Source of the DNA: JAFGNB01 sp050304135 | GTDB taxonomy: Bacteria > Fibrobacterota > Chitinivibrionia > Chitinivibrionales > Chitinispirillaceae | Direction of reading: 5' to 3' | DNA length: 64,000 nucleotides | Assembly: GCA_050304135.1 (NCBI GenBank) | Contig: JBNLDC010000076.1 | Span: forward strand, 62,001-126,000 | Part shown: one piece after another, positions 63,574 through 64,000 of the stretch | How positions within the stretch are numbered: position 1 is the first letter of the stretch | Layout of the letters: each line of letters starts with the position of its first letter | Position numbers and translations under genes: made by a program | The notes under the pieces: model-generated | The model's database searches: none | The model's input: the letters and a program-made list of their open reading frames with translations, nothing else | What the model was told of the DNA's origin: nothing

Positions 63574-63780
63574 CTATGTCCGTTCAGAACATGAAAGAAC
63601 AACTCCGAAGACCGAATGAAGAGCCGTGTAGAACTCATCGCCGGAAACAATGACCGATACGAGCGAACCGTCCGGCTGCCGGAATGCATATGGTTTGTTC
63701 GAGACCGGCGCTGCCGACAACAGCGTGGGAATTCGGAATATCGTAAGGAAAACGCCACAGAAATGTGACGTAATGTGCAT
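63574..63780 (-). pseudogene. N-terminal fragment of a secreted M6-peptidase-like protein
   Basis: A 68-residue frame with a strong ribosome-binding site (AAGGGGAG before the ATG), a signal peptide (about residues 1-24) and then APVSNKPYAFRQPDGSLVSVIVSGDEFY. This Q-P-D-G...GDEF segment is typical of the start of M6-family (immune inhibitor A-like) proteases. Similarity stops soon after GDEFYTALHS, and the frame ends at 63574, right where the transposase remnant begins. It appears to be a protease gene cut off by an insertion or deletion. Confidence 0.55.
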
Positions 63781-63854
63781 ATCTCCCCCTTTTTTCTTGA
63801 ATATACTGATAGTAATATACCAACTAAATTTTCCGAAAATGAGTTCTACTTCGG

Positions 63855-63960
63855 TACGATAAACATTTTTACCGATATCCGTCTATTTCCATCGCCTCAC
63901 CCCAACTCCATCCCCTCTCCATGCATGGAGAGGGAAAGAGGGGTGTCCGACTCGTTGTCT
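63855..63960. repeat. long palindromic repeat element, copy 2
   Basis: This copy matches 49515-49625: TATCCGTCTATTT, CATCGCCTCA, CCCCAACTCC, ATGCATGGAGAGGG, AGAGGGGTGTCCGA are shared, with small changes. The central perfect palindrome is 22 bases (63913-63934). Its far half differs from copy 1, and it may continue past the window. No gene occupies it. Confidence 0.75.
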
Positions 63961-64000
63961 TCCGACAGTACGGCCCCGGGCGGGAGATGACAAAAAAGGA

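Noticed and set aside
1..64000. CRISPR array or tRNA genes
   Set aside because: No regularly spaced short repeats were seen. The only T-arm-like GGTTCAA sequence with matching stems belongs to the tmRNA.

Overview
The window comes from a Gram-negative bacterium with an outer membrane: it encodes an LpxA-like acyltransferase, beta-barrel proteins, lipoproteins with signal peptidase II sites and a Wzx/Wzy-type surface glycan locus. Long Ig-like lipoproteins, a LamG/DUF2341 surface protein, a DUF5683-like protein and a C-terminal sorting-like domain recall the Fibrobacterota/Chitinivibrionia side of the FCB group. That placement is an inference from gene style; there is no rRNA in the window. 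Backbone genes have mid-range GC, whereas about 15.6-33.6 kb is clearly AT-rich.

Layout. 0-9.2 kb: the tail of an unknown gene, a secreted beta-helix-like protein, and two very large tandem paralogous lipoproteins that share a ~200-residue module I do not recognise. 9.5-14.3 kb: a WbqC-like protein, two tandem beta-propeller glycosidase-like proteins, a GNAT acetyltransferase, a methyltransferase and a DUF218 membrane protein. 14.5-35.6 kb: a surface-glycan locus. It holds galE, a WlbA/WbpE-type pair for a 3-amino sugar, an epimerase, three hexapeptide acyltransferases (one a complete LpxA homologue next to a GnnA-like oxidoreductase), flippase, polymerase, three GT4 glycosyltransferases, a transglutaminase-like protein and asnB. 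It ends in a bacillosamine-type initiation module (GNAT, PglE-like, PglF-like, PglC-like).

35.6-39.8 kb: a DUF5683-like protein, a LacI-family regulator, tmRNA (ssrA) with its terminator, a periplasmic coiled-coil protein with a strong terminator, and a secreted protein. 39.8-49.5 kb: housekeeping genes. tatD, a RodZ-like gene and maf run leftward, divergent from a rightward run of suhB, map (with SEC-C), hflX, DUF58, a BatA-like gene and a CgeB-like glycosyltransferase. 49.5-56.6 kb: a long palindromic repeat, an adenylate cyclase, a CsgG-like/beta-barrel fusion, a small membrane protein, a macro-domain protein and a REC-HDOD signalling protein. 56.8-59.9 kb: an operon of a barrel lipoprotein, an alpha/beta-hydrolase lipoprotein, a PAP2 phosphatase and a GT2 glycosyltransferase. 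59.9-64 kb: a decaying, repeat-rich stretch with a perfect 20-bp inverted-repeat element, gene remnants (IS91-like transposase tail, M6-peptidase-like N-terminus), one large secreted Ig-like protein and a second copy of the palindromic repeat.

The strongest candidates for something undescribed are the shared module of the giant lipoproteins, the CsgG-like/barrel fusion, the LpxA/GnnA-like pair inside the glycan island, the WbqC/twin-propeller cluster and the two palindromic element families.
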